Positions 28,357 to 35,335 of a stretch of 64,000 nucleotides of DNA are shown here, piece by piece (position 1 is the stretch's first letter; the number at the start of each line of letters is the position of its first letter). The stretch covers positions 2,412,001-2,476,000 of the forward strand of contig NZ_CP060725.1 in assembly GCF_003797775.2 (NCBI RefSeq), written 5' to 3'. A program made the position numbers and the translations under genes. The notes beneath the pieces were generated by a model that saw nothing but the letters and a program-made list of their open reading frames with translations, did no database searches and was not told the DNA's origin. The DNA comes from Sphingopyxis sp. OPL5 (GTDB lineage: Bacteria; Pseudomonadota; Alphaproteobacteria; Sphingomonadales; Sphingomonadaceae).

Positions 28357-29589
28357 ATGGCTTCGGTGCTGGAAGACGTGCGTGCGGTGAGTCCGGTCGA
28401 TGTCAGCGACATCGCGTTGTACGTCGAGGACAAGTGGCGCGAGCCCTTTGCCCATCTGCGCGCCGCGATGCCGGTGAGCTGGTGTCCCGACAGTCCCTAT
28501 GGCGGTTACTGGTCGGTGGTCAGCCATGCGCTGGTGCAGGCGGTCGAGCTGAACCCGACGGTCTTTTCCTCGTCGTGGGAGAATGGCAATATCGTCATCG
28601 CCGACCCGCCGCCGCAGTCGAACCTGCCCAACTTCATCGCCGCCGACCCGCCGGTGCACACCGCGCAGCGCAAGGTGATCGCCCCCGCGTTCAACCCGAG
28701 CCAGATGGCCGAGCGCGAGAAGGTGGTGCGCCAGCGCACGCGCGAATTGTTCGACGCGCTGCCGGTGGGCGAGACGTTCGACTGGGTCGAAAGCGTGTCG
28801 GTGCCGCTGACGATCGGCATGCTGTGCATATTGTTCGATTTCCCGTGGGAAGAGCGGCACGACCTCAAGCGCTGGTCGGACTATGGCGGCAATGTCTCGC
28901 CCGAGACCGCGACCGAGGAATATCGCGCGCAGTGGATGGCCGAGATGACCGCGATGCTCGCGCGCTTCGACGCCGAATTCGCCAAGCGCAAGGCGATGCC
29001 GCCGAGCGACGATTTGCTGTCGCGGATGGTGCACAGCGAGGCGATGGGCAGCCTGAACCCGATGGAGCGGCTCGCCAATATCGCGCTGCTGATCGTCGGC
29101 GGCAACGACACGACGCGCAATTCGATGAGCGGGCTGGTCGAGGCGCTGCATCGCTATCCGGGCGAGCTCGAGCGGCTGCGCGCCGACGCGTCGCTGATCC
29201 CCAATGCGGCGCAGGAGATCATCCGCTGGCAGTCGCCGGTGACGCATATGCGGCGCACCTGCACCGAAGATGTCGAGCTGGGCGGGCAGCAGCTGCGCCA
29301 GGGCGAGAAGGTCATCCTCTGGTACATCTCGGCGAACCGTGACGAGAGCATATTTCCCGACGCCGAGCGTTTCGACGTGCGCCGCGACAATGCGCGGCGG
29401 CATGTCGCGTTCGGGCACGGCATCCATCGCTGCGTTGGGGCGCGGCTCGCCGAGATCCAGCTGTGCACGCTGATCGAGGAGATCGTCGACCGCGGTATCC
29501 GGATCGAGCCGCAGGGCGAGGCCGAGCGGCTGGCGAGCCCGTTCCTGCACGGATTCGTCCATATGCCTGTGCGGATCGTGCCCGGCTGA
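28357..29589 (+). CDS. Cytochrome P450 (CYP153-like)
   Basis: A 410-residue class I bacterial P450. The heme-thiolate motif is FGHGIHRCVGARLAE with Cys359; the I-helix oxygen-activation segment is GGNDTTRNSM, close to the form usual in CYP153 alkane hydroxylases, and the region FIAADPPVHTAQRKVIAPAF matches the same group, so medium-chain alkane or terpenoid hydroxylation is likely. No ferredoxin or reductase gene lies alongside, so electron partners must be elsewhere. ATG 28357 follows AGGGAG. The preceding secreted-protein gene is only 10 bases away. Confidence 0.9.
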   Translation: MASVLEDVRAVSPVDVSDIALYVEDKWREPFAHLRAAMPVSWCPDSPYGGYWSVVSHALVQAVELNPTVFSSSWENGNIVIADPPPQSNLPNFIAADPPVHTAQRKVIAPAFNPSQMAEREKVVRQRTRELFDALPVGETFDWVESVSVPLTIGMLCILFDFPWEERHDLKRWSDYGGNVSPETATEEYRAQWMAEMTAMLARFDAEFAKRKAMPPSDDLLSRMVHSEAMGSLNPMERLANIALLIVGGNDTTRNSMSGLVEALHRYPGELERLRADASLIPNAAQEIIRWQSPVTHMRRTCTEDVELGGQQLRQGEKVILWYISANRDESIFPDAERFDVRRDNARRHVAFGHGIHRCVGARLAEIQLCTLIEEIVDRGIRIEPQGEAERLASPFLHGFVHMPVRIVPG

Positions 29590-29593
29590 CGCT

Positions 29594-29668
29594 TCACTTT
29601 CCAAGTTGGAAAATTATCACTTGCCGAATCGGAAAGTGATGCCTATTGCTTTCCGTCTTGGAAAGTGA
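29594..29668. promoter_or_regulatory. Cluster of TTTCC/GGAAA operators
   Basis: TTTCCAAGTTGGAAA (29598-29612) is a perfect palindrome around one base. CTTTCCGTCTTGGAAAG (29649-29665) is a second inverted repeat with a 5-base centre, and a lone half site GGAAAGTGA sits at 29631. TCACTTTCC at 29594 pairs with GGAAAGTGA at 29631 and 29660. They fill the gap between the P450 stop and the start of the membrane-protein/regulator pair, most likely as operators of the winged-helix regulator encoded at 30124. Confidence 0.75.
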
Positions 29669-29680
29669 AGGAGGTCTGTG

Positions 29681-30127
29681 ATGAACCCGATCGAAGCCCA
29701 GGCGGCGCTCGACTCGATGGCCGAGGCGCGGCGCGAACTGGCGCGCAGCGGGCCGAAATACCCGTTGTGGCGGCACGCCGCCTTTGCCGCGGTGATGGCG
29801 GCGCTGGTGCTGGGGCAGGGGTTCGGCCAACCGTGGTCGTTGCTGTTGATGGTGTTCCCGATGGCGGCGGTCGCCTGGCTCGTCACCGACGATCGCAAAC
29901 GCTATGGGGTCTTCGTCAACGGCTATCGCAAGGGGCGGACGCTGCCGGTGACGCTCACGCTTGTCGTGTTGATGCTCGGCGCGATGGGCGCGGAGATTTA
30001 CGCGCGATCCTATGGTCTCGGCTTGCTCGTGAAGTTCGGCATCGCGGGTTTCGCCTTTGTCGTGGCGTTGGCGATGAGCCTGTGGTGGACGCGCGTCTAT
30101 GACCGCGAACTGCTGAAGGGCGCGTGA
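29681..30127 (+). CDS. Four-helix membrane protein paired with a winged-helix regulator
   Basis: A 148-residue inner-membrane protein with about four helices (LWRHAAFAAVMAALVLGQG, PWSLLLMVFPMAAVAWLV, TLTLVVLMLGAMGAEI, FGIAGFAFVVALAMSLWW). It has no catalytic motif that I recognise. ATG 29681 is preceded by AAGGAGG at ideal spacing; a GTG one codon earlier is less likely. It overlaps the following regulator gene by four bases (GTGA), so the two are one operon, controlled by the operators at 29594-29668. Such membrane-protein/HTH pairs are common and presumably form a sensor-effector unit. Confidence 0.82.
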   Translation: MNPIEAQAALDSMAEARRELARSGPKYPLWRHAAFAAVMAALVLGQGFGQPWSLLLMVFPMAAVAWLVTDDRKRYGVFVNGYRKGRTLPVTLTLVVLMLGAMGAEIYARSYGLGLLVKFGIAGFAFVVALAMSLWWTRVYDRELLKGA

Positions 30128-30429
30128 CGATGGACGGCATCGACATGCTGCTGCACGCGCCGGCGCGACTGCAGATCGCGGCGCTGCTCAGCACGGTCAG
30201 CGACATGGAATTCGCCAGGCTGCGCGAACTGGTCAAGGTCAGCGATTCGGTGCTGTCGAAGCATCTCTCGGCGCTGAGCGATGCCGGCTATGTCCGGCTG
30301 AAGAAGGCGTCCGAGGGCGGGCGGCAACGCACTTGGGCCTCGCTGACCCGCGAAGGCGGAAAGGCGCTGGACCGCCACGTCGCGGCGCTGCGCGCGATCG
30401 TTGCCCATTTGCCGGCGGCCGCCGACTAG
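30124..30429 (+). CDS. Winged-helix transcriptional regulator (HTH_34 type)
   Basis: A 101-residue DNA-binding protein. The wHTH core is LLHAPARLQIAALLSTVSDM, then FARLRELVKVSDSVLSKHLSA and GYVRLKKASEGGRQRTWASL with the wing, typical of small MarR/PadR-like HTH_34 regulators. GTG 30124 overlaps the upstream stop; ATG 30130 is the alternative start. It is expected to be a dimer and to bind the palindromes upstream of its own operon. Confidence 0.87.
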   Translation: MTMDGIDMLLHAPARLQIAALLSTVSDMEFARLRELVKVSDSVLSKHLSALSDAGYVRLKKASEGGRQRTWASLTREGGKALDRHVAALRAIVAHLPAAAD

Positions 30430-30533
30430 CCGCCGCCGGCTCCATTGCAGGATTGTAATGTTACGGACGCGCTGCCGCCATGATGGCTGTGCGATAGATG
30501 CCACCCTCTCCACAGGATGAAGGAAGGCTTATC

Positions 30534-30848
30534 ATGCAGATGACCAAACTCGCGGCAATCGGCGCGGCAGCCCTGTTGGCGCTGTCGGGCACGGCCGCAA
30601 CCGCGCAGAATGCGACACCTTTTTGCTCGAAGTCGGTGACCGACAATTGCATGCAACGCGAAGGCCATGCCGTCGCCGCGCATCGCGCGCCGGCGAGGCA
30701 TCATGCCGCAGCCAAGCATCGCGTCGCGGCGAAGCATCACGCCGTGAAGCATCATGTCGCGAAGCATCGCGTCGCCGCGAAGCATAGCGCCGCGCCGCAT
30801 CGCGCGGTCGCGGCCAAGGCCGTGCCGGCGCCCGCGCACAAGATGTGA
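30534..30848 (+). CDS. Secreted His/Ala/Lys-repeat protein
   Basis: A 104-residue exported protein. Residues 1-23 are a signal peptide (MQMTKLAAIGAAALLALSG, cleavage near ATAQNA). A short Cys pair segment (FCSKSVTDNCMQRE) is followed by about 55 residues of imperfect repeats built from AKHH, AKHR and VAAKH units, with around fifteen histidines. That composition suggests binding of divalent metals or DNA/anionic polymer in the periplasm. ATG 30534 follows AAGGAAGG. The gene lies alone between the regulator pair and the flavodoxin-like gene. No homologous family is recognised. Confidence 0.82.
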   Translation: MQMTKLAAIGAAALLALSGTAATAQNATPFCSKSVTDNCMQREGHAVAAHRAPARHHAAAKHRVAAKHHAVKHHVAKHRVAAKHSAAPHRAVAAKAVPAPAHKM

Positions 30849-30896
30849 CCGTCGCCCGCGCGCCGCCGATCGAGCGGCGCGCGGGTCGCGTCGCGA

Positions 30897-31499
30897 TCAC
30901 GCCGCGGCGACGCTTTCGCGCGCGCCCGCCTGCCAGCGGGCGGCGGCCGCGGCGACGCGCCGGCCGAGCGAATGGGCGGTGGCGCGGTCGCCGGCTTTCG
31001 GGGTGACCTCGGCGCTGTCGTTCGCCGCCTGCGCCATCGCGCCGAGGAAGCTGCCGAGGCGGTTTTCGACGTCGGTCGCGGCGCTGGTGTCGTCGTTGTT
31101 GCCGGGATTCTGGCCGGTGCCGATCCACAGCATCGCATGCTGCGCCGCGAAGATGGCGAGCGTCGTCAGCGTGTTGAGCTTATCGCCCGAGGGCGAGCCC
31201 GAGACGGTGAAGGCGGCGGCGAGCTTGTCCTTCCACTGCTTGGTGAAATAGACGGCGGCGCTGGCGTCCATGAACGCCTTCATCGGCGCCGAAACGGTGC
31301 CCATATAGGTCGGGGTGCCGAAGACGAGCGCGTCCGATTCGGCGGCGACGGCGAAAAATTCGTCGAAGTTCGTCTGGCCGGGCTCGATCGCGAGCAGAAC
31401 CGGGGTGGCGCCCGCGGCTTCGACGCCGCGCGCGACGTCGGCGGCGAGGACCGCGGTGTGGCCGAAGCCCGAATGATGGATGATCGCTACCTGGGTCAT
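30897..31499 (-). CDS. Flavodoxin-fold NAD(P)H-dependent oxidoreductase (WrbA-like)
   Basis: A 200-residue flavodoxin-like protein. The FMN phosphate loop is HHSGFGHTAVLA and the FGTPTYMGTVSAPMKAFMD stretch is the flavin-isoalloxazine contact seen in WrbA/NADPH-dependent FMN reductases. Such enzymes reduce quinones by two electrons. The C-terminal residues are helical and Ala-rich. ATG 31499 faces the HxlR gene across a 107-base divergent promoter region, so it is probably the regulator's target. Length fits the family. Confidence 0.88.
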   Translation of the reverse strand: MTQVAIIHHSGFGHTAVLAADVARGVEAAGATPVLLAIEPGQTNFDEFFAVAAESDALVFGTPTYMGTVSAPMKAFMDASAAVYFTKQWKDKLAAAFTVSGSPSGDKLNTLTTLAIFAAQHAMLWIGTGQNPGNNDDTSAATDVENRLGSFLGAMAQAANDSAEVTPKAGDRATAHSLGRRVAAAAARWQAGARESVAAA

Positions 31500-31579
31500 A
31501 TCTGTCGTCCTTTGCTGATGCCGCGGAGGGTCCGGGCGGCTTGCGCAACGGGAGATGATAGGGTAGGAACCAAAAGTGA

Positions 31580-31600
31580 AGTACGCACCTTGAGGTAACT
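31580..31600. promoter_or_regulatory. Candidate HxlR operator
   Basis: AGTACGCACCTTGAGGTAACT contains the palindromic core ACCT-TG-AGGT inside outer AGT/ACT arms, six bases before the HxlR ATG and 80 bases before the flavodoxin gene start. The position between divergent genes supports a regulator site; the assignment is inference. Confidence 0.45.
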
Positions 31601-31606
31601 ATCGAT

Positions 31607-31996
31607 ATGAGTGTTCCGGACTGGGTAGGCAAAGTCGATCCGTGCGACGCGAATTGCCCGTCGCGCGAGATTCTCGACCTCGTCGGCGACCGCTGGAGCC
31701 TGCTGATCCTGCTGGTGATCGCGCAGGGCCACAGCCGCAACGGCGAGCTGAAACGGCGGGTCGGCGGGATCAGCCAGAAGATGCTGACGCAGACGTTGCG
31801 GGCGTTGGAGGCCAATGGGCTGGTCGAGCGGCACGATTTCATGACGGTGCCGCCGCATGTCGAATATCATCTGACCCCGCTCGGAGTGTCGCTCGGCGAC
31901 GCGATGACGCCCTTTTTCGAATGGATCGAGCGCCAGTTCGGCGCGGTGCAGGCGGCGCGCGCGGCGTTCGCGGCGCGGCTGGCGGTGGCGGCATGA
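31607..31996 (+). CDS. HxlR-family transcriptional regulator
   Basis: A 129-residue winged-helix regulator of the HxlR family. Hallmarks are CDANCPSREILDLVGDRWSL, with the Cys that senses oxidants or electrophiles (C13, C17 pair), and the recognition region ISQKMLTQTLRALEANGLVER with the wing HVEYHLTPLG. HxlR proteins repress adjacent detoxification genes until quinones or aldehydes modify the cysteine; the divergent flavodoxin-like reductase fits that. It overlaps the next gene by four bases (ATGA). Confidence 0.93.
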   Translation: MSVPDWVGKVDPCDANCPSREILDLVGDRWSLLILLVIAQGHSRNGELKRRVGGISQKMLTQTLRALEANGLVERHDFMTVPPHVEYHLTPLGVSLGDAMTPFFEWIERQFGAVQAARAAFAARLAVAA

Positions 31997-32271
31997 CCCG
32001 GCCCGACCTGTCCGATGCCGACGCGCGCGCCGCCTATCGCAGCGAATTGCGCGGCATCGCCCGCGCCCCGCGCATGCTGGGCCTGGTCTTCGTCTTCGCC
32101 TCGCTGGGGTTATGGGCCTGGCCGCAGAACGGCGGGCCGCTGGTGCTGGGGCCGCTGCCGACCGAGACCTGGGGATGGATCTGCCTCGGCATCGGCTGGG
32201 CGGTGCTATTGTGGGTGATCGTCGCGCGCACGCGCCACAACAAGGAACGGTTGGGCGGCCCCGACGCCTAG
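31993..32271 (+). CDS. Two-helix membrane protein
   Basis: A 92-residue membrane protein with two hydrophobic helices (MLGLVFVFASLGLWAWP and WICLGIGWAVLLWVIVAR) and charged ends. Its ATG overlaps the HxlR stop, so it is cotranscribed with the regulator. The family is not recognised; it could be an accessory of the same stress response. It ends convergently with the AraC gene, four bases overlapping. Confidence 0.78.
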   Translation: MTRPDLSDADARAAYRSELRGIARAPRMLGLVFVFASLGLWAWPQNGGPLVLGPLPTETWGWICLGIGWAVLLWVIVARTRHNKERLGGPDA

Positions 32272-32954
32272 CGCAGGAACGGCCCGCGCGCGCGCACCCG
32301 TGCCTGTCGGGCGGGGACCCCGGCCAGTTCGCGAAATTCGCGCGCCATATGCGCCTGGTCGGCGAACCCGCCGTCGGCGGCGTGGCCCGCGAGGCTCGTT
32401 TCGCCGGGGAGCGTCTCGAAGGCTTTCTGGAAGCGCAGCAGGCGCAGATAGGCGCGCGGCGCCACCCCGACATGCGCCGCGAACCAGCGCTGGAGCGCGC
32501 GCGGCGCCATGCCGGTGGTGGCGTTCATCGCGGCGACGGTCGGCGCGCCGATGATGGCGAGGCCGAGGACGCCAAGGTCCGTAGCGGCGGACAATCGCCG
32601 TTCGATGGCCTCAAAATCGGCGGCGGGACAGGCTTGCCACCGGCCGTAGATCTGGGCGAGCGGGGCGCCGCCGAGCGCGGTCCAAGCCCAGGGCCAGAGG
32701 CGTAGCGCCTCGAAAGCGGCGTCGCCGCTGATCGTGAACGCCTGCGGCCGGTCGACGAGCCCGACGACGAAATCCGCCGGCTGGTCGCCGTCCCAACGCG
32801 ACCGGCCATGGGTGCGGCGGATCAGCTCGATGCAGCCGTCGGGGGTCGCCTGCTGGGCGATCCACGCGTCGGGGTCGCCGCCGCCCGCGAGCGTCCAGCG
32901 TGCCTTGACCAGCCCGGCGAGCGTGGGGGGCGGGGCGAACTCGCGATAGTCCAT
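32268..32954 (-). CDS. AraC-family transcriptional regulator (DUF6597 sensor)
   Basis: A 228-residue regulator. The N-terminal part (about residues 1-125) resembles the DUF6597-type sensor: WIAQQATPDGCIELIRRTHG and FVVGLVDRPQAFTI. The C-terminal AraC HTH is visible as TTGMAPRALQRWFAAHVGVAPRAY with the second helix set ADGGFADQAHMAREFRELAG. ATG 32954 is preferred over the longer frame from 32981. Target genes cannot be named; it stands between the HxlR operon and the DUF6265 gene. Confidence 0.85.
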   Translation of the reverse strand: MDYREFAPPPTLAGLVKARWTLAGGGDPDAWIAQQATPDGCIELIRRTHGRSRWDGDQPADFVVGLVDRPQAFTISGDAAFEALRLWPWAWTALGGAPLAQIYGRWQACPAADFEAIERRLSAATDLGVLGLAIIGAPTVAAMNATTGMAPRALQRWFAAHVGVAPRAYLRLLRFQKAFETLPGETSLAGHAADGGFADQAHMAREFRELAGVPARQARVRARGPFLR

Positions 32955-33049
32955 GCGCGCTTTAGACGCTTTTTGTCGCATCGGTTCAAGACGCGCGGCG
33001 GCGGCGGCGGCAGACGGGGTCAGCGCCGAGTTGCGGCGGGGAGGAAGCG

Positions 33050-33508
33050 ATGATGAAAAGCATGACGGCGGCGATGGCGGCGATGTTGCTGATGGCGGCG
33101 GCCCCGGGTTCGGCCCCGGCCGCCACGGTCGGCGATCTCGCGTGGATGGCGGGGGCGTGGGTCAGGGACGCGGGCGATGAATGGAGCGAGGAGAGCTGGT
33201 CGGACCCGCGCGGCGGGGTCATGATCGGCCACAGCCTGTCGGGGGCGGGCGACAAGGCGCAGGCGTTCGAATTCCTGATGCTGCAGCCGGGCACCGACGG
33301 CACGCCGACCTATATCGCGCGGCCCGGCGGCGGTTCGGCGGTGGCGTTCGCGCTGGCCGAGCATGGCGCGGCGCATGCGACCTTCGATAATGCCGCGCAT
33401 GATTATCCGCAGCGCATCACCTATGCGCGCGACGGCGAAACGCTGACCGCGACGATCTCGCTGATCGACGGGTCGAAGGCGATGCGCTGGACCTACAGGC
33501 GGCGCTAG
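33050..33508 (+). CDS. Secreted DUF6265-family protein
   Basis: A 152-residue exported protein. After the signal peptide (cleavage near APAATV) it has the DUF6265 features: LAWMAGAWVRD with an acidic loop, GGVMIGHSLSG and HATFDNAAHDYPQRITYARDG. The fold is a small calycin-like beta barrel in homologues; ligand unknown. GGGGAGGAAGCG precedes ATG 33050, immediately followed by a second ATG. It converges with the YdcZ gene, stops overlapping. Confidence 0.87.
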   Translation: MMKSMTAAMAAMLLMAAAPGSAPAATVGDLAWMAGAWVRDAGDEWSEESWSDPRGGVMIGHSLSGAGDKAQAFEFLMLQPGTDGTPTYIARPGGGSAVAFALAEHGAAHATFDNAAHDYPQRITYARDGETLTATISLIDGSKAMRWTYRRR

Positions 33509-33963
33509 GCCGTCCGGCGCGCCAGATAGACCCCTGCGACCATCAGTCCGATGCCCGCGACGCGCTTCAGGTCGATCGCCGAGCGCATCGCGCCGAACAG
33601 GCCGAAATGGTCGATCGTAGCGGCGCTGACCAGCTGGCCGACCAGGACGAAGAAGATCGCATTGCCGACCCCGAACTTCGGCGCGATGAAGGTCACCGCG
33701 ATCACATAGAAAGCGACGAACAGCCCGCCGAAGTAGAATTGCGGCGGGATATCCGACGTGAAGCGGATCTGCCCGACCGAGCCGGTCATCAGCGCACCGG
33801 CCGTCGCTATGAGGAAGGCGAGGCCGAACAGGATCATCGACGCCGCCATCGGGCTGCCGAGCCGCGTACCGAGCCCGCCGTTGAGCGCGGCGAGGATCGG
33901 GATGCCGATGCCGGTGAGCAGCATGATCAGCGCGAAGGCGGGGGCGCTATTGTTCGCGGTCAT
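33505..33963 (-). CDS. DMT-superfamily YdcZ-type (DUF606) membrane transporter
   Basis: A 152-residue inner-membrane protein with about five helices, typical of the DUF606/YdcZ group of half-size DMT transporters that function as dimers. Conserved elements are IPILAALNGGLGTRLGSPM and QLVSAATIDHFGLFG. It is the last gene of a four-gene minus-strand operon, starting in a four-base overlap (ATGA) with the tautomerase stop. It may export the product of the operon enzymes. Substrate unknown. Confidence 0.9.
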   Translation of the reverse strand: MTANNSAPAFALIMLLTGIGIPILAALNGGLGTRLGSPMAASMILFGLAFLIATAGALMTGSVGQIRFTSDIPPQFYFGGLFVAFYVIAVTFIAPKFGVGNAIFFVLVGQLVSAATIDHFGLFGAMRSAIDLKRVAGIGLMVAGVYLARRTA

Positions 33964-34181
33964 GGCTTGGCTGCCTTCGCCGCCTGCGCGGCGCGATAGT
34001 CGAGCACGGGCAGGCCGCCGATGCCCCAGTTTTCCAGCTCGACCTCGTCGATCGTGACGACGGTGGTCGCGGGGTTCTTGGCGAGGACGCGCTGGAGCAG
34101 GTCGGTGACGCCGGCGATCAGTTCGGCTTTCTGTTCGGGCGTCGCGCCCTCACGGGTGATCTTGATGTTCACATAGGGCAT
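33960..34181 (-). CDS. 4-oxalocrotonate tautomerase family protein
   Basis: A 73-residue tautomerase-superfamily protein. After removal of Met1 the catalytic base would be Pro1 (mature PYVNIKITREGATPEQKAEL), and the core VVTIDEVELENWGIGG matches the 4-OT group. Such enzymes interconvert enol/keto forms of muconates or similar aromatic-degradation products, or act as dehalogenases. It lies 12 bases below the VOC gene and overlaps the YdcZ start, so it is in the middle of the operon. Confidence 0.9.
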   Translation of the reverse strand: MPYVNIKITREGATPEQKAELIAGVTDLLQRVLAKNPATTVVTIDEVELENWGIGGLPVLDYRAAQAAKAAKP

Positions 34182-34193
34182 GGCGTCTTCCTT

Positions 34194-34616
34194 TCAGGCG
34201 AACGGGGTCGCGAACTCGATACGGAGTCCGCCGGGCATCGCACAGATGAAATGATGCGTCGTCGCGCCCTCGCGGATCGGTTCGGGGTCGAATTCGATCC
34301 GGACGCCGGGATGGCCCTCGACGCGCGCGAAGACGGTGCGCAGCGTGGGCAGATCGGCGACCTGCAGCGCGAGATGGTGGAGGCCGACATTGGCGCGGCG
34401 GTCGAAGGGGGGCGCCGATGCGGGATCGGCGACCTGCCACAGGGTGAGCAAGGTTGTGCCGTCGGAGACGAAGATCGCGGGATAGTCGGGGCGTTCGGCG
34501 GCGACCGTGAAACCGAGCGCGTCGACGAAGAAGTCGCGCGCCTCGGCGACGTCGCGCACCGCGAGGCCGATATGGTGGGCGCCCCGGGTGAGCGGGCGCG
34601 GCGAGGCTGTCGTCAT
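34194..34616 (-). CDS. VOC-superfamily (glyoxalase/dioxygenase fold) protein
   Basis: A 140-residue single-domain VOC protein. The two repeated beta-alpha-beta-beta-beta modules are seen as GAHHIGLAVRDVAEARDFFVDALGF and GLHHLALQVADLPTLRTVF. Potential metal ligands are the two His-containing first strands and the Glu at RIEFATPFA. Such proteins include glyoxalases, extradiol dioxygenases and resistance proteins; which cannot be told. Start ATG 34616 overlaps the stop of the PNPOx-like gene (TCA/ATGA), so translation is coupled. Confidence 0.88.
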   Translation of the reverse strand: MTTASPRPLTRGAHHIGLAVRDVAEARDFFVDALGFTVAAERPDYPAIFVSDGTTLLTLWQVADPASAPPFDRRANVGLHHLALQVADLPTLRTVFARVEGHPGVRIEFDPEPIREGATTHHFICAMPGGLRIEFATPFA

Positions 34617-35239
34617 TGTTCTTCCTTTGCGGAGCGAAGCGCGGCGATTTCGGCGCGCAGCTGGTTGAGTTCGGCGGCCATCGGCTGGATCGCCGCCGAA
34701 ATTTCGGCCTCGGTGAAGCGCGGGGTGATGTGCTGCGAGCAATTCCATTCCCAGCCGACGACGTCGATCAGGAAGGCGCGCTCGGGCACCGCGCGATAGC
34801 CGGTGGGCATCAGCGATGTGACCAGTTCGGGATCGTCGGCCAGCTCGACGCTGTGCGCATGGCCGATCAGTTTCAGCCGGTCCTTGTTCGGATAATCCAT
34901 CAGGAACAGCGAGACGCGGTCGTCGCGCAGCAGGTTGGCGGTGCTGATATATTGCTTGTTGCCGCGATAGTCGGCGAAGCCGACCCGGTTGCCCTCGATA
35001 TGCCGCAGGAAACCGGCGGGGCCGCCGCGATGCTGCATATAGGGCCAGCCGTCGGCGCTGACGCTGGCCATGTAGAAACTGTCGCGCAGCGCCATGAAGG
35101 AGATTTCCTTGTCGGTCAGCGCATCGGGCGCGCCGTCGGCACCCGCGTCGAGCTTGGCATAGGCGGCGCGCGAGCCGTGGATCTCCTGCAGCTTGCGGAC
35201 GTCTTCGTTGAAGAGGGTGGTCCGGTAATTGCGTGCCAT
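34613..35239 (-). CDS. Pyridoxamine 5'-phosphate oxidase-family flavoprotein
   Basis: A 208-residue PNPOx-like split-barrel flavin protein. Typical elements are DSFYMASVSADGWPYMQHRGGP, GFADYRGNKQYISTANLL and WEWNCSQHITPRFTEAEI, as in the uncharacterised flavin reductase-like branch with a C-terminal coiled-coil (AELNQLRAEIAALRSAKEE). It heads the minus-strand operon PNPOx-VOC-tautomerase-YdcZ, 96 bases from the divergent LysR gene with a LysR-type palindrome between them. It likely performs flavin- or cofactor-dependent redox chemistry on a compound that the later genes process. Confidence 0.9.
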   Translation of the reverse strand: MARNYRTTLFNEDVRKLQEIHGSRAAYAKLDAGADGAPDALTDKEISFMALRDSFYMASVSADGWPYMQHRGGPAGFLRHIEGNRVGFADYRGNKQYISTANLLRDDRVSLFLMDYPNKDRLKLIGHAHSVELADDPELVTSLMPTGYRAVPERAFLIDVVGWEWNCSQHITPRFTEAEISAAIQPMAAELNQLRAEIAALRSAKEEQ

Positions 35240-35313
35240 CGGTCGCCTCCTTTCGCCGAGCCGATCTAGGTCATTGCCCCGATGATGATAATCGGCGAAG
35301 ATTGCAGAAGTTC

Positions 35314-35330
35314 ATTCCGGAAAATGGAAT
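35314..35330. promoter_or_regulatory. LysR-type operator ATTCC-N7-GGAAT
   Basis: ATTCC and GGAAT form inverted arms with 7 bases between (T-N11-A pattern) just before the lysR ATG, in the 96-base divergent promoter region between lysR and the PNPOx operon. That position is standard for LysR autoregulation and divergent activation. Confidence 0.6.
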
Positions 35331-35335
35331 AATCG

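Noticed and set aside
30411..30440. A GC hairpin at the 3' end of the winged-helix regulator gene.
   Set aside because: It spans the stop codon, has a 12-base loop and no T run, so a terminator call is not supported.
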